From Lysobacter_K koreensis (lineage in GTDB: Bacteria > Pseudomonadota > Gammaproteobacteria > Xanthomonadales > Xanthomonadaceae): a stretch of DNA of 64,000 nt. The position numbers and the translations under genes were made by a program. This document shows, in pieces, positions 10,015 through 20,772 of this stretch. A model generated the notes under the pieces. It worked only from the letters and a program-made list of their open reading frames with translations, made no database searches and was not told where the DNA came from. Every line of letters starts with the position of its first letter. Positions within the stretch are counted from its first letter, which is position 1. The stretch is taken from NCBI RefSeq assembly GCF_042677045.1, contig NZ_JBHTIH010000003.1, positions 887,317 to 951,316 of the forward strand, written 5' to 3'.

Positions 10015-11535
10015 TTACGCGGCGGCCGCCTGCTGCGCGCGCGGGCCTTCCTGCAACGCCCGCCCGACCATGCCCACCAGCAGGTCGATCTCCTCGCTGG
10101 TGATGGTGAAGGTCGGGGTGAAGCGCAGCGAGTTGACGCCGCCGTGGATCACGCCGATGCCGCGCTCGCGCAGCCATTCCTCGGTCGAGCCGGCGCCGTA
10201 GCACTTGAACTGCGGCGCGAGTTCGCACGAGAACAGCAGGCCGGTGCCCTGGACCTTGGTGATCAGCCCGCCCAGTTCGGCCTTGAGCTTCTCCAGCTTG
10301 GCCACGGCCTCGGCGCCGCGCGCGCGGATGTTGTCGCGCAGCTGCGGGGTCACCTGCGCCAGCACCGCGCAGGCCACGTCGAGCGCGCGCGGGTTCGTGG
10401 TCATGGTGTTGCCGTACAGGCCTTTCTTGTACAGCTGTGCGGCGTGCGGGCCCACCGCCAGCACCGATAGCGGGTACTGGCCGGCGTTGAGCGCCTTGGA
10501 GTAGGTCTCCATGTCCGGTGCTTCGGCGTTCTCGAAGCCCGGGTAATCGATGATCGACAACACGCCGTGCGCGCGCAGGCCGGCCTGGATCGAATCGACC
10601 AGCAGCAACGCGCCGTGCGCCTTGGTGAGCTCGCGTGCGGCGTTGTAGAACGCCACCGGCACGCCGCGGCCCGGGTCGCCTTCGCCCATCACCGGCTCCA
10701 GGAACATCGCCTCGATGAACCAGCCGTGGGTCTCGGCATCGGCGAAGACCTTCTTCAGCGCGTCGATGTCGTAGGGCTCGACGGTGATCATGCTGTCCTC
10801 GCCGCGGAAGCTGGCCAAGTGCTTGACGTAGGCAGCGCGCGAGGAGTCCGAGTACAGCGCAGGGCGCTCGGTGCGGCCGTGGAAGCTGCCCTTGACCACC
10901 ACGCGCTTGATCGCGCGCCCGGCATGCTTCGCGCCCGGGTCGGTCATCAGCTTGGTGTTGACGTCGGCGATGCGCGCGGCCAGCGACACCGATTCCGAGC
11001 CCGAGTTCAGGCACAGAAACTTGTCGTACGGGCAACCGCCGCGATTGGCGCCGATCGCGGCGCGCAGCAGGCGCTCGAAGCGCAGCTGCGAAAGCGACGG
11101 CGTCATGATGTTGGCCATCGCCTGCGGCTTGGCCATCGCGTCGAGCATCGCCTTTGGGGCGTGGCCGAAACCGAGCATGCCGTAGCCGCCGGAATCGTGC
11201 AGCACCGCACCCTTGAGGGTGATGATCCACGGCCCGCGCGCGGTCAGCGCAATGTACGGGTTGACCGCGTCGTCCGGGTAGAAATTGATGTAGCCGGCTT
11301 GGACGGCGTGGACCTGCGCGTCCTCGTCCAGGTCCAGCAGCTCGGCGAAGTCGCCGCGGATGCGCGCGTATTCGGCCGCGGCGGCATCGATTGCTTCGAC
11401 CAGGTCGGGATGGCTGGCGGCGAAACGGGCGACCGTGGCGTCGTCGAGGCCCGGGGTGCGGCGGGTGCCGGCATGGGAACGCAGAGGGGCGAGTTTGTCG
11501 ATCACGGCCACGGAAGCCTCCTGGACTGAAGTCAT
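10015..11535 (-). CDS. Class III PLP-dependent aminotransferase (lysine 6-aminotransferase-like)
   Basis: A 506-residue fold-type I aminotransferase. The PLP cofactor region shows NSGSESV, GSFHGRTERP, and the Schiff-base lysine in TYSKALNAG; the GLRAHG and TMTTNPRALD segments of the class III family are also visible. The residue pattern is closest to omega-aminotransferases acting on lysine or ornithine-like substrates, but the substrate is inferred. The start at 11535 (MTSVQEAS) was chosen over longer in-frame forms because the upstream residues run through the intergenic operator. It is divergent from an Lrp/AsnC regulator 93 bases away, strongly suggesting control by that regulator in response to an amino acid. 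Confidence 0.85.
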   Translation of the reverse strand: MTSVQEASVAVIDKLAPLRSHAGTRRTPGLDDATVARFAASHPDLVEAIDAAAAEYARIRGDFAELLDLDEDAQVHAVQAGYINFYPDDAVNPYIALTARGPWIITLKGAVLHDSGGYGMLGFGHAPKAMLDAMAKPQAMANIMTPSLSQLRFERLLRAAIGANRGGCPYDKFLCLNSGSESVSLAARIADVNTKLMTDPGAKHAGRAIKRVVVKGSFHGRTERPALYSDSSRAAYVKHLASFRGEDSMITVEPYDIDALKKVFADAETHGWFIEAMFLEPVMGEGDPGRGVPVAFYNAARELTKAHGALLLVDSIQAGLRAHGVLSIIDYPGFENAEAPDMETYSKALNAGQYPLSVLAVGPHAAQLYKKGLYGNTMTTNPRALDVACAVLAQVTPQLRDNIRARGAEAVAKLEKLKAELGGLITKVQGTGLLFSCELAPQFKCYGAGSTEEWLRERGIGVIHGGVNSLRFTPTFTITSEEIDLLVGMVGRALQEGPRAQQAAAA

Positions 11536-11628
11536 CTGGCTATTATCTGGATAAAACCGTCGATAGACAGTGTGGATTTGGACGAAATAAGTCACCATTT
11601 CGTCTAATCGACTAGTTTTCACTGAATT
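11536..11628. promoter_or_regulatory. Divergent promoter region with a palindromic Lrp operator candidate
   Basis: This A+T-richer gap separates the aminotransferase and the Lrp gene. It contains the perfect inverted repeat GACGAAAT-N8-ATTTCGTC at 11581-11604, plus a second, weaker GTCGAT/ATCGAC-like pair. Lrp/AsnC proteins bind such palindromes and commonly control the divergent gene and themselves. Confidence 0.6.
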
Positions 11629-12060
11629 ATGAAGATCACCGCCCACGACCAGCAGCTGTTATCCGTGCTGCGCGAGAACGCGCGCGCCTCGACCGCGGAG
11701 ATTGCGCGGCGCCTGAAGCTGTCGCGGACCACGGTGCAAAGTCGCATCGAGCGCCTGGAACGGCTGGGCGTCATCGGCGGTTACACCGTGCGCGTCCACG
11801 ACGCCGCCGAGCACGGCCACATCCGCGCCCACATCATGATCACGGTGCTGCCCAAGCAGATGGCGTCGGTGGTCGAGGCGCTACACGCGATGCCCGCGGT
11901 GCGCGCCCTGCACTCGGTCAGCGGCGCGTTCGACCTGATGGCCCTGGGCGTGGTGCCCAGCGTCGGCGAAATGGACGAACTGACCGACCGGATCGGCGCC
12001 ATCGACGGCGTCGAGCGCACCACCTCGGCGATCGTCCTGTCGGCGAAGTTCGAGCGCTGA
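11629..12060 (+). CDS. Lrp/AsnC-family transcriptional regulator
   Basis: A 143-residue regulator with an N-terminal winged helix-turn-helix (about residues 4-60, including STAEIARRLKLSRTTVQSRIERLE) and a C-terminal RAM ligand-binding and oligomerisation domain (about 70-140). Lrp-family proteins bind amino acids and form dimers to octamers. It is transcribed away from the class III aminotransferase and is likely its regulator, with a perfect palindrome in the shared 93-base promoter region. No other target can be deduced from the window. Confidence 0.9.
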   Translation: MKITAHDQQLLSVLRENARASTAEIARRLKLSRTTVQSRIERLERLGVIGGYTVRVHDAAEHGHIRAHIMITVLPKQMASVVEALHAMPAVRALHSVSGAFDLMALGVVPSVGEMDELTDRIGAIDGVERTTSAIVLSAKFER

Positions 12061-12116
12061 GGCGGCGCTGGCTCGGAGCGCCGGCCGCAACTCCTTACAA
12101 TGGCGGGCTTTCCGCC

Positions 12117-14412
<2,296 letters not shown>

Positions 14413-14557
14413 AGGCGCGCGAAGTGCCCGATTGCGGCGCAATCGTGGTTTCGAACGCCTCCCTCCACCCTCCGGGCACCTTCTCGCGCCGCCGGGAGCA
14501 GGGAGCAGCAAGCCCCGTGGCATAATCCCCGGCTATTTTCGCCCCAGGACATCCGAC

Positions 14558-14899
14558 ATGAACCTGCTCGACCTCGTGATCTCCCCCGCCTACGCCCAGG
14601 CCGCCGGCCAGCCCGCCCCGGGTGGTTTCGGCATGTCGCTGCTGTTCCCGGTGCTGCTGATCGGCGTGATGTACTTCCTGATGATCCGCCCGCAGATGAA
14701 GCGCGCCAAGGAGCACAAGGCGATGCTGGAGAAGCTGTCGCGCGGCGACGAGGTCATCACCAACGGCGGCATCGCCGGCACCGTGTCGGACATCGGCGAC
14801 AACTTCGTCAGCGTCGAGATCGCCGACAACGTGCGCATCCGCGTGCAGAAGGGCGCGATCGCCAGCGTGCTGCCCAAGGGCACCCTGAAGGCGTCTTGA
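14558..14899 (+). CDS. yajC: Sec translocon accessory protein YajC
   Basis: YajC is a small inner-membrane subunit of the SecDF-YajC complex that assists protein export. The 113-residue protein has a single transmembrane helix (about residues 24-46, containing LLFPVLLIGVMYFLMIRP), the conserved RPQMKRAKEHKAML, and a cytoplasmic domain with GDEVITNGGIAG. A CATAAT at 14521 is a possible promoter -10 element between tgt and yajC. It is followed by secD and secF on the same strand. Confidence 0.96.
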   Translation: MNLLDLVISPAYAQAAGQPAPGGFGMSLLFPVLLIGVMYFLMIRPQMKRAKEHKAMLEKLSRGDEVITNGGIAGTVSDIGDNFVSVEIADNVRIRVQKGAIASVLPKGTLKAS

Positions 14900-15036
14900 G
14901 AAGACGGCGCGGACTGGAGCCGGCCCGAGGCGCGCCACGCACCTTGAAGTCGGCCTCCAGCGCCGCCAAGACCCACTGAACCACCAATCGACCCACCATT
15001 GATTCACGGCAGCCTCGGCTGCCGCAGGGGCATTCG

Positions 15037-16905
15037 ATGTTGACCTACGCGCGCTGGAAATACTTCGTCATCCTGGTCGTCCTGCTGCTCAGCGCGCTGT
15101 ATGCGTTGCCGATCGCGTTCACCCAGGACCCGTCGGTGCAGGTCACCGCCAGCCGCGGGGCTCCGGTCGACGCGGCGCTGCGCACGCGCGTGGAGGGCGA
15201 GCTCAAGCAGGCCGGCGTCGCCGTCAAGGCCGTCGAGCTGGAGAAGGGCGGCAACCTGCTGGTGCGCCTGTTCAACGCCGACCAGCAGGTCAAGGCCGCC
15301 GACACGCTGCGCCCGGAACTGGGCAGCGGCTACGTGGTGGCGCTGAACTTGGCGTCGACCCTGCCGAACTGGCTGGAGGCGATCGGTGCCCAGCCGATGC
15401 GGCTCGGCCTGGACCTGCAGGGCGGCGTGCATTTCACCATGCAGGTGGACCAGAAGGCCGCCCTCGACAAGCGCCTGGATGCCACCGCCGAGGACATTCG
15501 CGTGCAGTTGCGCGACAACCGCGTGCGCTACGAGTCGGTCGAACGCCGTGCCAACAATGCCATCGTCGCCACTCTGGCCAGCGCCGCCGACGCCGAGAAG
15601 GCGCGTGGCTTGATCCTGACCAACCAGCCGACGCTGAGCGTCGACGTGGTCGGCAACACCGTCTCGGTGCGGATGACCGAAGCCGAGCTCAAGCGACTGG
15701 CGGCCGAGGCGATCGAGCAGAACGTCGGCACGCTGCGCAACCGCATCAACGCGCTGGGCGTCACCGAGCCGATCATCCAGCGCCAGGGCGACGACCGCAT
15801 CGTGGTGCAGCTGGCGGGCGTGCAGGACACCGCCCAGGCCAAGCGCGTGCTCGGCGCGACCGCCACGCTGGAGTACCGCGCGGTCGTCGAGGGCAATGCC
15901 TACGACGCCGTCGCCAGCGGCAACGTGCCGCCCGAGGCGCGCGTCTACTACCGCAAGGAACTCGGTCCCGACGGCAAGCCGATGCCGATTTTGCTCAACA
16001 AGCGCGTGATCGCCACCGGCGACCAGCTGGTCGGCGCGACATCGGTGTTCGACTCGCAGACCGGCTCGCCGGCGGTGTCCGTGCGGCTCAACAACGCCGG
16101 CGGCCAGCGCATGTTCGACTACACCACCGAGAACGTCGGCAAGCTGATGGCGGTGGTCTACATCGAGCGCATCCCCGAGGTGCGCGTGGTCGACGGCAAG
16201 GAAATCCGCACGACCCGCATCAATGAGGAAGTCATCAACGCCGCGACCATCAACGGCGTGTTCGGCAAGGAGTTCCAGACCACCGGCCTGGAGAGCTCCA
16301 AGTTCGCCGCCGACCTGGCCCTGCAGCTGCGCTCGGGTTCGCTGGCCGCGCCGATGGACTTCATCGAGGAGCGCATCGTCGGCCCCAGCCTGGGCGCCGA
16401 GAACGTCGAGCGCGGCCTGCGCGCGGTGGCCTATTCCTTCGTGTTCGCGCTGGCATTCTTCCTCATCTACTACCGCATGTTCGGCCTGATCACCTGCCTG
16501 GCGCTGCTGGTCAACATGCTGATGGTGATCGCGGTGATGTCGCTGTTCGGCGCCACCCTGACGCTGCCAGGCCTGGCCGGCATCGCGCTGACGGTGGGCA
16601 TGTCGGTCGACGCCAACGTGCTGATCAACGAACGCATACGCGAGGAGTTGCGCCTCGGGGTGCCGCCACAGGCGGCGATCGCCGGCGGCTACGACAAGGC
16701 GGCCGGCACCATCACCGATGCCAACACCACCGCCATCCTCGCCGGCATCGCGCTGTTCGCGTTCGGCTCCGGGCCAGTCAAGGGCTTCGCGGTCGCGCTG
16801 ATCGTCGGCATCCTGACCTCGATGTACACCGCCGTTGGCGTCTCGCGCGGCATCGCCACGCTGATCTACGGCGGTCGCCGCAAGCTCAAGTCGATCGCCA
16901 TCTGA
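15037..16905 (+). CDS. secD: Protein translocase subunit SecD
   Basis: SecD with SecF uses the proton motive force to pull exported proteins through SecYEG into the periplasm. The 622-residue length is normal. It has an N-terminal membrane helix (about residues 7-26), a large periplasmic P1 domain including LGLDLQGGVHFTMQV and RNRINALGVTEPIIQRQG, and a C-terminal five-helix RND-type membrane domain with TLPGLAGIALTVGMSVDANVLI, in which the Asp is the conserved proton-path residue. The 137-base gap from yajC contains no clear terminator. Confidence 0.97.
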   Translation: MLTYARWKYFVILVVLLLSALYALPIAFTQDPSVQVTASRGAPVDAALRTRVEGELKQAGVAVKAVELEKGGNLLVRLFNADQQVKAADTLRPELGSGYVVALNLASTLPNWLEAIGAQPMRLGLDLQGGVHFTMQVDQKAALDKRLDATAEDIRVQLRDNRVRYESVERRANNAIVATLASAADAEKARGLILTNQPTLSVDVVGNTVSVRMTEAELKRLAAEAIEQNVGTLRNRINALGVTEPIIQRQGDDRIVVQLAGVQDTAQAKRVLGATATLEYRAVVEGNAYDAVASGNVPPEARVYYRKELGPDGKPMPILLNKRVIATGDQLVGATSVFDSQTGSPAVSVRLNNAGGQRMFDYTTENVGKLMAVVYIERIPEVRVVDGKEIRTTRINEEVINAATINGVFGKEFQTTGLESSKFAADLALQLRSGSLAAPMDFIEERIVGPSLGAENVERGLRAVAYSFVFALAFFLIYYRMFGLITCLALLVNMLMVIAVMSLFGATLTLPGLAGIALTVGMSVDANVLINERIREELRLGVPPQAAIAGGYDKAAGTITDANTTAILAGIALFAFGSGPVKGFAVALIVGILTSMYTAVGVSRGIATLIYGGRRKLKSIAI

Positions 16906-16916
16906 CGGGACCACAC

Positions 16917-17879
16917 ATGAAACCTTTCAACCTCATCCCGTACGACAGCAACTACAACTTCATGCGCCTGCGCTGGGTGTCGCTGGCGCTGACCGCGCTG
17001 CTGACGCTTGCCGCGGTCGGCCTGATCGCCGCCAAGGGCTTCAACTTCGCGCTCGACTTCACCGGTGGCACCGGCATCGAGTTGCGCTTCGCCAAACCGG
17101 TCGAGGTCGAGGACGTGCGCCGGCGGCTGGAGAAGGCCGGCTTCGAGAACCCGCAGGTGCAGACCTTCGGATCGGGCAACGACCTGCTGATCCGCCTGCA
17201 GTCGAAGCCGCCGGCCGGTGCCGGCGACGATGCGACCACCAGCATCGCCTCGCAGGTCCAGCGCGCGGCATCGAGCGCCGACAACCCCGGCCAGGTGATG
17301 AGCAGCGAGGTGGTCGGCGCGCAGGTCGGCAAGGACCTGGCGATCAACGGCATCTGGGCGCTGATCTTCGTGGTCGTCGGCTTCCTGATCTACATCTCGT
17401 TCCGCTTCGAGAAGAAGTTCGCGATCGCCGCGATCATCACCACGCTCAGCGACATCACCATCGTCGCCGGCTGGTTCGCGCTGACCCAACACGAGTTCGA
17501 CCTGACCGTGCTGGCCGGCATCCTGTCGGTGCTGGGCTACTCGATCAACGACAAGATCGTGGTGTTCGACCGCGTGCGCGAGAACTTCCGCTCGATGCGC
17601 GCCGATCCGGAGACGATCCTCAACAAGTCGATCAACCAGACGCTGTCGCGCACGATCATCGTGTCGTTCGTGGCGTTCCTGACCGTGCTGGCGCTGTACC
17701 TGTACGGCGGCGGTTCGCTGCAGGGCATGGCCGAGGCGCAGATGATCGGCATCGTGCTGGGCACCTTGTCGTCGATCTTCGCCGCGTGCCCGCTGCTGAC
17801 GCTGGGCTTCCTCAAGGTCACCAAGCAGGACCTGATGCCCAAGGCCAAGGACGAAGAGGCGATGGCGCGCCGCCCGTAA
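16917..17879 (+). CDS. secF: Protein translocase subunit SecF
   Basis: SecF is the partner of SecD. The 320-residue protein has a first membrane helix (about residues 20-41), a short periplasmic domain containing the family motif DFTGGTGIELRF, and five C-terminal helices with VLAGILSVLGYSINDKIVVFDRVREN, the conserved Asp/Arg motif of the family. The gene starts 11 bases after the secD stop and is followed by a strong intrinsic terminator, so queA-tgt-yajC-secD-secF or yajC-secD-secF end here. Confidence 0.97.
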   Translation: MKPFNLIPYDSNYNFMRLRWVSLALTALLTLAAVGLIAAKGFNFALDFTGGTGIELRFAKPVEVEDVRRRLEKAGFENPQVQTFGSGNDLLIRLQSKPPAGAGDDATTSIASQVQRAASSADNPGQVMSSEVVGAQVGKDLAINGIWALIFVVVGFLIYISFRFEKKFAIAAIITTLSDITIVAGWFALTQHEFDLTVLAGILSVLGYSINDKIVVFDRVRENFRSMRADPETILNKSINQTLSRTIIVSFVAFLTVLALYLYGGGSLQGMAEAQMIGIVLGTLSSIFAACPLLTLGFLKVTKQDLMPKAKDEEAMARRP

Positions 17880-17895
17880 GCGCCTGCGACCGGAC

Positions 17896-17929
17896 ACAAA
17901 AAAGGCCGCGATCTCGCGGCCTTTTTTGT
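17896..17929 (+). terminator. Intrinsic terminator after secF
   Basis: The stem GGCCGCGA/TCGCGGCC with a two-base loop is flanked by an A-run on the left and a six-T run on the right. It should stop rightward secF transcription and could also work leftward for suhB. Confidence 0.9.
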
Positions 17930-17933
17930 GGTC

Positions 17934-18012
17934 TGTAGGTGCCGAGCCTGCTCGGCACGCTCTTTTTCGGAGCCGATCGGTGGTTGCGTGTGCCGAGCAG
18001 GCTCGGCCTACA
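17934..18012. repeat. Pair of inverted GTAG-headed REP hairpins
   Basis: A GTAG tetranucleotide (17935-17938) is followed by the hairpin TGCCGAGC-CT-GCTCGGCA; a second hairpin in opposite orientation ends with CTAC at 18008-18011. GTAG-headed REPs in facing pairs are known from Stenotrophomonas (SMAG elements) and are substrates of RAYT transposases. It lies between the convergent secF and suhB ends. Confidence 0.8.
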
Positions 18013-18023
18013 GGCGCGCCGGC

Positions 18024-18842
18024 TCAATCAAACGCGGCGGCGTAACCGGTGTTGACGATCTTCTGCTGCAGCACGTCGCTGATCTTCAGGTTGCCGGCGA
18101 TCAGCGGGCGACCCGCCAGGCCGCGGTTGTCCATCGGCCCGGTGGTGCGGCCGCGGAAGTCGCTGACCTTGCCGCCGGCCTCGCGCACCATCAGCACGCC
18201 GGCGGCGATGTCCCACGGCTTCACGCCGGCCTCGAAATAGGCGTCGGCGCGGCCGCAGGCGACATAGGCCAAGTCGAGCGCGGCCGAACCGGTGCGGCGG
18301 ATGTCCTCGGCCTCGGTCAGCAGCGTGTCGATGCACTTGAGCTGGGCGCTGGCGCGGGCGCGCTCGCGCGGCGGGAAGCCGGTGACCAGCATCGCGCCGT
18401 TGAGATCCTTGCGGTCGGCCACGCGCACGCGCTTGTCGTTGAGCACGGTGCCGCTGCCGCGGCTGCTGGTGAACAGCTCGTTGCGCAGCGGGTCGAAGAT
18501 CACGCCGTGGACGGGCTCGCCGTTCTCGACCAGCGCGATCGACACGCAGAAATGGGGGATGCCACGCAGGTAGTTGCTGGTGCCGTCGAGCGGGTCGATC
18601 ACCCAGGTGAAGCGGTTCTGGCCGGTCGAGCCGGTTTCCTCGGCCAGGATCGCGTAATCGGGGGTGGAGCGGCGGAACTCCTTGATGATCTCTTTCTCGG
18701 CCAGGCTGTCGACTTCGCTGGCGAAGTCCATCCGGTCCTTCTCGACCACGTTCAGCGCGTCCAGCTTGTACATGTGCCGCAGCAGCACGTTGCCGGCGGC
18801 GCGGGCGGCCTTGACCATGAGGGTGACGGCGGGTTTCTGCAT
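18024..18842 (-). CDS. suhB: Inositol-1-monophosphatase family protein SuhB
   Basis: SuhB is a magnesium-dependent phosphatase that in E. coli also joins the rRNA antitermination complex. The 272-residue protein starts [18 protein letters not shown], and has the metal-binding motifs AEETG (Glu-Glu near residue 70), [15 protein letters not shown], and the C-terminal [22 protein letters not shown]. It is divergent from trmJ across about 126 bases, the common gammaproteobacterial arrangement. A REP pair lies downstream. Confidence 0.95.
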   Translation of the reverse strand: MQKPAVTLMVKAARAAGNVLLRHMYKLDALNVVEKDRMDFASEVDSLAEKEIIKEFRRSTPDYAILAEETGSTGQNRFTWVIDPLDGTSNYLRGIPHFCVSIALVENGEPVHGVIFDPLRNELFTSSRGSGTVLNDKRVRVADRKDLNGAMLVTGFPPRERARASAQLKCIDTLLTEAEDIRRTGSAALDLAYVACGRADAYFEAGVKPWDIAAGVLMVREAGGKVSDFRGRTTGPMDNRGLAGRPLIAGNLKISDVLQQKIVNTGYAAAFD

Positions 18843-18968
18843 GGCGAACGGCCTCGGACGGTTGAGGTGGGGATGAGCGGCTGGTTTGAACGCGGGCTGC
18901 TGGGCAGCCGGCGCCGTGAAAGAGCAGGCCGGCGCTGGGGCCGGGCCGCGGAGTTTACCATTGCGTCC

Positions 18969-19763
18969 ATGAGTAACGACTCGGCCCCGGCCACCCCCTC
19001 GCTATCCCCCGCATCCCGCCTGCGCATCGTCTTGGTCGGCACCCAGCACCCGGGCAACATCGGCTCGGCGGCGCGCGCGATGAAGACTATGGGCCTGTCG
19101 CGGCTGGTGCTGGTCGCGCCCGAGCGGGCACCAAACGTCGACTCGTTCGCGCTCGCCGCCGGCGCCGACGACGTGCTCAGCGGCGCCACCACCTGCGCGA
19201 CCTTGGCCGAGGCAATCGCCGACTGCCGCTGGGTGCTGGGCTGCACCGCGCGCAGCCGTCGGGTCGCGCTCGACGAGCTGCTGCCGCGGGATGCCGCCGC
19301 GCGCGTAGTGGCCGAGGCGGCCGCTGGCGCCGAGGTCGCGCTGGTGTTCGGCCGCGAGCGCACCGGCCTGAGCAACGACGAGCTGCAGCTGTGCCACGCC
19401 GCCGTGCACATCCCGGCCAATCCCGATTACAGCTCGCTGAACCTCGCCGCCGCGGTCCAGGTGCTCAGCTACGAGCTGCGCCTGGCGATGCTGGGCGACG
19501 CGGCCGCCGCGCCCGTGTCGGCGGACGGGGAGCGCGAGGAACCGCCGGCCTCGCATGCGCAGATGGAAGGCTTCTTCAGCCAGCTCGGCGAAACCCTGGA
19601 CGCGATCGATTTCCACAAGGGCCGTGCCCCGGACTCGGCGATGCGCAAGCTGCGGCGGCTGTTCCTGCGCGCGCAGCCCGACGAGCGAGAGGTGCGCCTG
19701 TTGCGCGGCATCCTGGCCGACGCCCAGCGCATGGCGATGCTCGCCAGCCAACGCCGCTCATAG
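18969..19763 (+). CDS. trmJ: tRNA (cytidine/uridine-2'-O-)-methyltransferase TrmJ
   Basis: TrmJ is a SPOUT-class enzyme that methylates the ribose at position 32 of several tRNAs. The sequence shows [23 protein letters not shown] near the N-terminus, [16 protein letters not shown], and the knot motif [24 protein letters not shown], then a C-terminal helical extension (about residues 190-264) that dimerises TrmJ. The start at 18969 was chosen over a much longer upstream frame, which is antisense to suhB. Back-to-back with suhB. Confidence 0.95.
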   Translation: MSNDSAPATPSLSPASRLRIVLVGTQHPGNIGSAARAMKTMGLSRLVLVAPERAPNVDSFALAAGADDVLSGATTCATLAEAIADCRWVLGCTARSRRVALDELLPRDAAARVVAEAAAGAEVALVFGRERTGLSNDELQLCHAAVHIPANPDYSSLNLAAAVQVLSYELRLAMLGDAAAAPVSADGEREEPPASHAQMEGFFSQLGETLDAIDFHKGRAPDSAMRKLRRLFLRAQPDEREVRLLRGILADAQRMAMLASQRRS

Positions 19764-19848
19764 CCGCCAGGCGCCCCGGCCGGCGGTGCTATCGGCCCCG
19801 GCGGCTTTCGATTAGGCTGCGGCACTACACCGGACCGGGCCTTCCCGC

Positions 19849-20772
19849 TTGATCGCCAGCGCGCGCCGCATCGCCATCTTCATGATCGCGCTCGCCTTGG
19901 CGCTGCCGATGCGAGCGGCCTTCGCCGACGACCCCGGGGTGCTGGTGCTGGGGCGGATCAGCGACGATCCCAAGGCGCACTACGAACAGCTCAAGCCCCT
20001 GCTCGACTACGTGGTGCCGCGTATGGCCGATGTCGGCATCCGCGAAGGCCGGATCCTGATGGCCAAGGACCCGCAGCAGATGGCCAGCTACCTGCGCCGC
20101 GGTCGGGTCGACTGGGTCAGCGAGACCGCCGGCACCGCGGTGCTGCTGCAGCAGCGCGCGCAGGCCAGGCCGATCCTGCTGACCGAGCGCGATGGCACCA
20201 GCCAGTACCACAGCGTGTTCTTCGCGCGGCGCGACAGCGGCCTGCGCTCCCTCGACGACCTGCGCGGCCACAGCGTCGCGTTCCAGCGGCCGTCATCGAC
20301 CAGTGCCTACCTGGTGCCGGCCGCGGAACTGCTCGACCGCGGCCTGTCGCTGGAAATCCTGCTCTCGCCCACCGACCGGCTGGACTCGGGCGTCGTCGGT
20401 TATCTGTTTGCGCGCTCGGAACTCAACATCGCCACCTGGGTGCACAAGCGCCTGGTCGATGCCGGGGTGATGAGCAACTTGGACTGGGACAACCCCCGGC
20501 GCATGCCTGTCGCGTTCCGCCGCGACCTGGTGGTCATCGGTATGACCCCCAACTACCCACGCGCGGTGGAACTGGTGCGCGGTGACCTCAACCCCAAGGT
20601 CAAGGCGCGACTGCGCGAGGTGCTGAGCGAAGCGGCCGCCGATCCCGACGCCAGCGAGGCCTTGCTGCGCTTCTTCAAGACCACCCGATTCCTGGAGATC
20701 GATCCCACCTCGCAGCACGCCCTCGACCACATCGCCGTCGGCGTCGGCCGGGTGAGGGCGGACGTCGAATGA
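19849..20772 (+). CDS. PhnD-like periplasmic solute-binding protein
   Basis: A 307-residue secreted binding protein of the phosphate/phosphonate type (PhnD-like): signal peptide with a basic start and cleavage after residue 26 or so (AAFA-DD), then GVLVLGRISDDPKAHYEQLKPLLDYV and the ligand-loop region FQRPSSTSAYLVPA. The start is a TTG at 19849; an ATG at 19882 would give a shorter signal peptide. There is no ABC transporter nearby. Instead the stop overlaps the ATG of a GGDEF/EAL membrane protein, so the binding protein probably serves as a ligand sensor that reports to that enzyme. The ligand is unknown; oxyanions are typical for the family. Confidence 0.83.
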   Translation: MIASARRIAIFMIALALALPMRAAFADDPGVLVLGRISDDPKAHYEQLKPLLDYVVPRMADVGIREGRILMAKDPQQMASYLRRGRVDWVSETAGTAVLLQQRAQARPILLTERDGTSQYHSVFFARRDSGLRSLDDLRGHSVAFQRPSSTSAYLVPAAELLDRGLSLEILLSPTDRLDSGVVGYLFARSELNIATWVHKRLVDAGVMSNLDWDNPRRMPVAFRRDLVVIGMTPNYPRAVELVRGDLNPKVKARLREVLSEAAADPDASEALLRFFKTTRFLEIDPTSQHALDHIAVGVGRVRADVE

